64,000 bases of DNA, taken from positions 578-64,577 of the forward strand of contig NZ_CDCG01000031.1 in assembly GCF_000819845.1 (NCBI RefSeq), written 5' to 3'. This stretch comes from Aeromonas enteropelogenes. GTDB lineage: Bacteria > Pseudomonadota > Gammaproteobacteria > Enterobacterales > Aeromonadaceae. Below, one piece after another: positions 63,530-64,000 of the stretch. Under the pieces are notes generated by a model. The model was not told the DNA's origin, searched no databases, and saw nothing but the letters and a program-made list of their open reading frames with translations. Numbering within the stretch: the first letter of the stretch is position 1; each line of letters begins with the position of its first letter. Made by a program: the position numbers and the translations under genes.

Positions 63530-64000
63530 ATGGACAAGATTCTGGTGCTTTATTCTTCTCGGGATGGCCAAACCCGTAAAATTATTGATGTCATGCTGGA
63601 AGAGATGCCGGGATGCGATGTAGTGATGCATGATTTGCACACCTTGCCGATGTGCAACCTCAGCAAGTACAAGAAGGTGCTGATCGGCGCATCTATCCGC
63701 TATGGTCATTTTCATCCCAGCCTGCTCAGCTTTATTCATGCCCATGAAGAGCAGCTGGAAGTGGCCAATGCCGCCTTCTTCTGCGTCAACCTGACCGCCC
63801 GCAAGCCCGAGAAGCAGACGCCGCAGACCAACGCCTATATGAAGAAGTTCTTGCGCCTCTCTCCCTGGAAGCCAAAGACCCTGGGGGTATTTGCCGGAGC
63901 GCTGCAGTATTCCCGCTACAACTGGTGGCAGACCCGCATCATTCAGCTGATCATGAAGATCACCGGTGGCAGCACGGATACCAGTAAAGACATCGAGTTT
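63530..64000 (+). CDS. hemG: Menaquinone-dependent protoporphyrinogen IX dehydrogenase HemG (partial)
   Basis: HemG oxidises protoporphyrinogen IX, passing electrons to the quinone pool. The frame starts at the ATG at 63530 and runs off the right edge after 157 codons; E. coli HemG has 181. It shows a flavodoxin-like FMN loop at the N terminus (ILVLYSSRDGQTRKI) and ASIRYGHFHPSLLSFI. NLTARKPEKQTPQTNAYMKKF is the long insert characteristic of HemG, and GALQYSRYNWWQTRIIQLIMKITGG follows (recognisable as QYSRYNWWQTRIIQLIMK). Order trkH-hemG matches E. coli. Confidence 0.95.
   Translation, partial: MDKILVLYSSRDGQTRKIIDVMLEEMPGCDVVMHDLHTLPMCNLSKYKKVLIGASIRYGHFHPSLLSFIHAHEEQLEVANAAFFCVNLTARKPEKQTPQTNAYMKKFLRLSPWKPKTLGVFAGALQYSRYNWWQTRIIQLIMKITGGSTDTSKDIEF

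Overview
The window looks like a piece of an Aeromonas chromosome around the replication-initiation genes. This rests on the high G+C content of the coding DNA, the block rpmH-rnpA-yidD-yidC-mnmE next to dnaA-dnaN-recF-gyrB, two tandem IbpA-type small heat-shock genes after gyrB, a glyQS-tag-yiaD-tusA stretch, a PliG/PliI-type lysozyme inhibitor, and an enterobacterial-like fadBA ... pepQ-yigZ-trkH-hemG block. Protein sequences are those of a gammaproteobacterium related to Enterobacterales and Vibrionaceae. The genus is inferred; no database search was possible. Layout: 1-3.6 kb, minus strand, the rpmH operon for ribosome, RNase P, membrane-protein insertion and tRNA modification; mnmE runs off the left edge. 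3.8-6.0 kb, minus strand, a three-gene polar amino-acid (cystine-like) ABC transporter placed between rpmH and dnaA. 6.0-12.5 kb, plus strand, dnaA-dnaN-recF-gyrB behind a GATC-rich leader. 12.5-17.7 kb, a decayed VOC gene, two heat-shock genes with a sigma32-type promoter and ROSE-like leaders, avtA, a small secreted protein, and a divergent AraC regulator/MFS exporter pair. 17.7-25.8 kb, minus strand, the complete kdpFABC-DE potassium system. 26-31.9 kb, gor, an orphan sensor kinase, ubiK, glpG-glpE and a LysE exporter. 31.9-37.8 kb, an AraC regulator and the livKHMGF branched-chain amino-acid transporter. 38-42.6 kb, a LacI-family regulator, a YccM-like Fe-S membrane protein, an Mtr/TyrP-type permease and the lysozyme inhibitor. 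42.6-44.9 kb, the accessory stretch: a REP-type (RAYT) transposase with GGGACACCCACC-like repeats and one strikingly AT-rich orphan gene. 44.9-54.2 kb, glyS-glyQ, tag, yiaD, a RidA-family gene, tusA, a small membrane protein and a sugar-binding protein with its two-component system. 54.4-64 kb, fadA-fadB, acetoacetyl-CoA synthetase, pepQ, yigZ, trkH and the start of hemG. Two sequence-level patterns stand out. First, four near-perfect parS sites (core GTTCCACGTG) lie at 9.93, 12.47, 15.31 and 17.71 kb. They mark this as the centromere-like partition region of a ParABS chromosome. Second, several gene junctions carry imperfect copies of the adjacent gene's end or start: dnaA/dnaN, kdpB/kdpC, kdpC/kdpD, livM/livG and the 3' end of gor. 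In the three 3'-end copies the reading frame and peptide are preserved, and the intact gene ends in TGA while the copy ends in TAA. Several of these copies form mini-ORFs whose start or stop overlaps the neighbouring gene's stop or start. No tRNA, rRNA, CRISPR array or prophage was seen.
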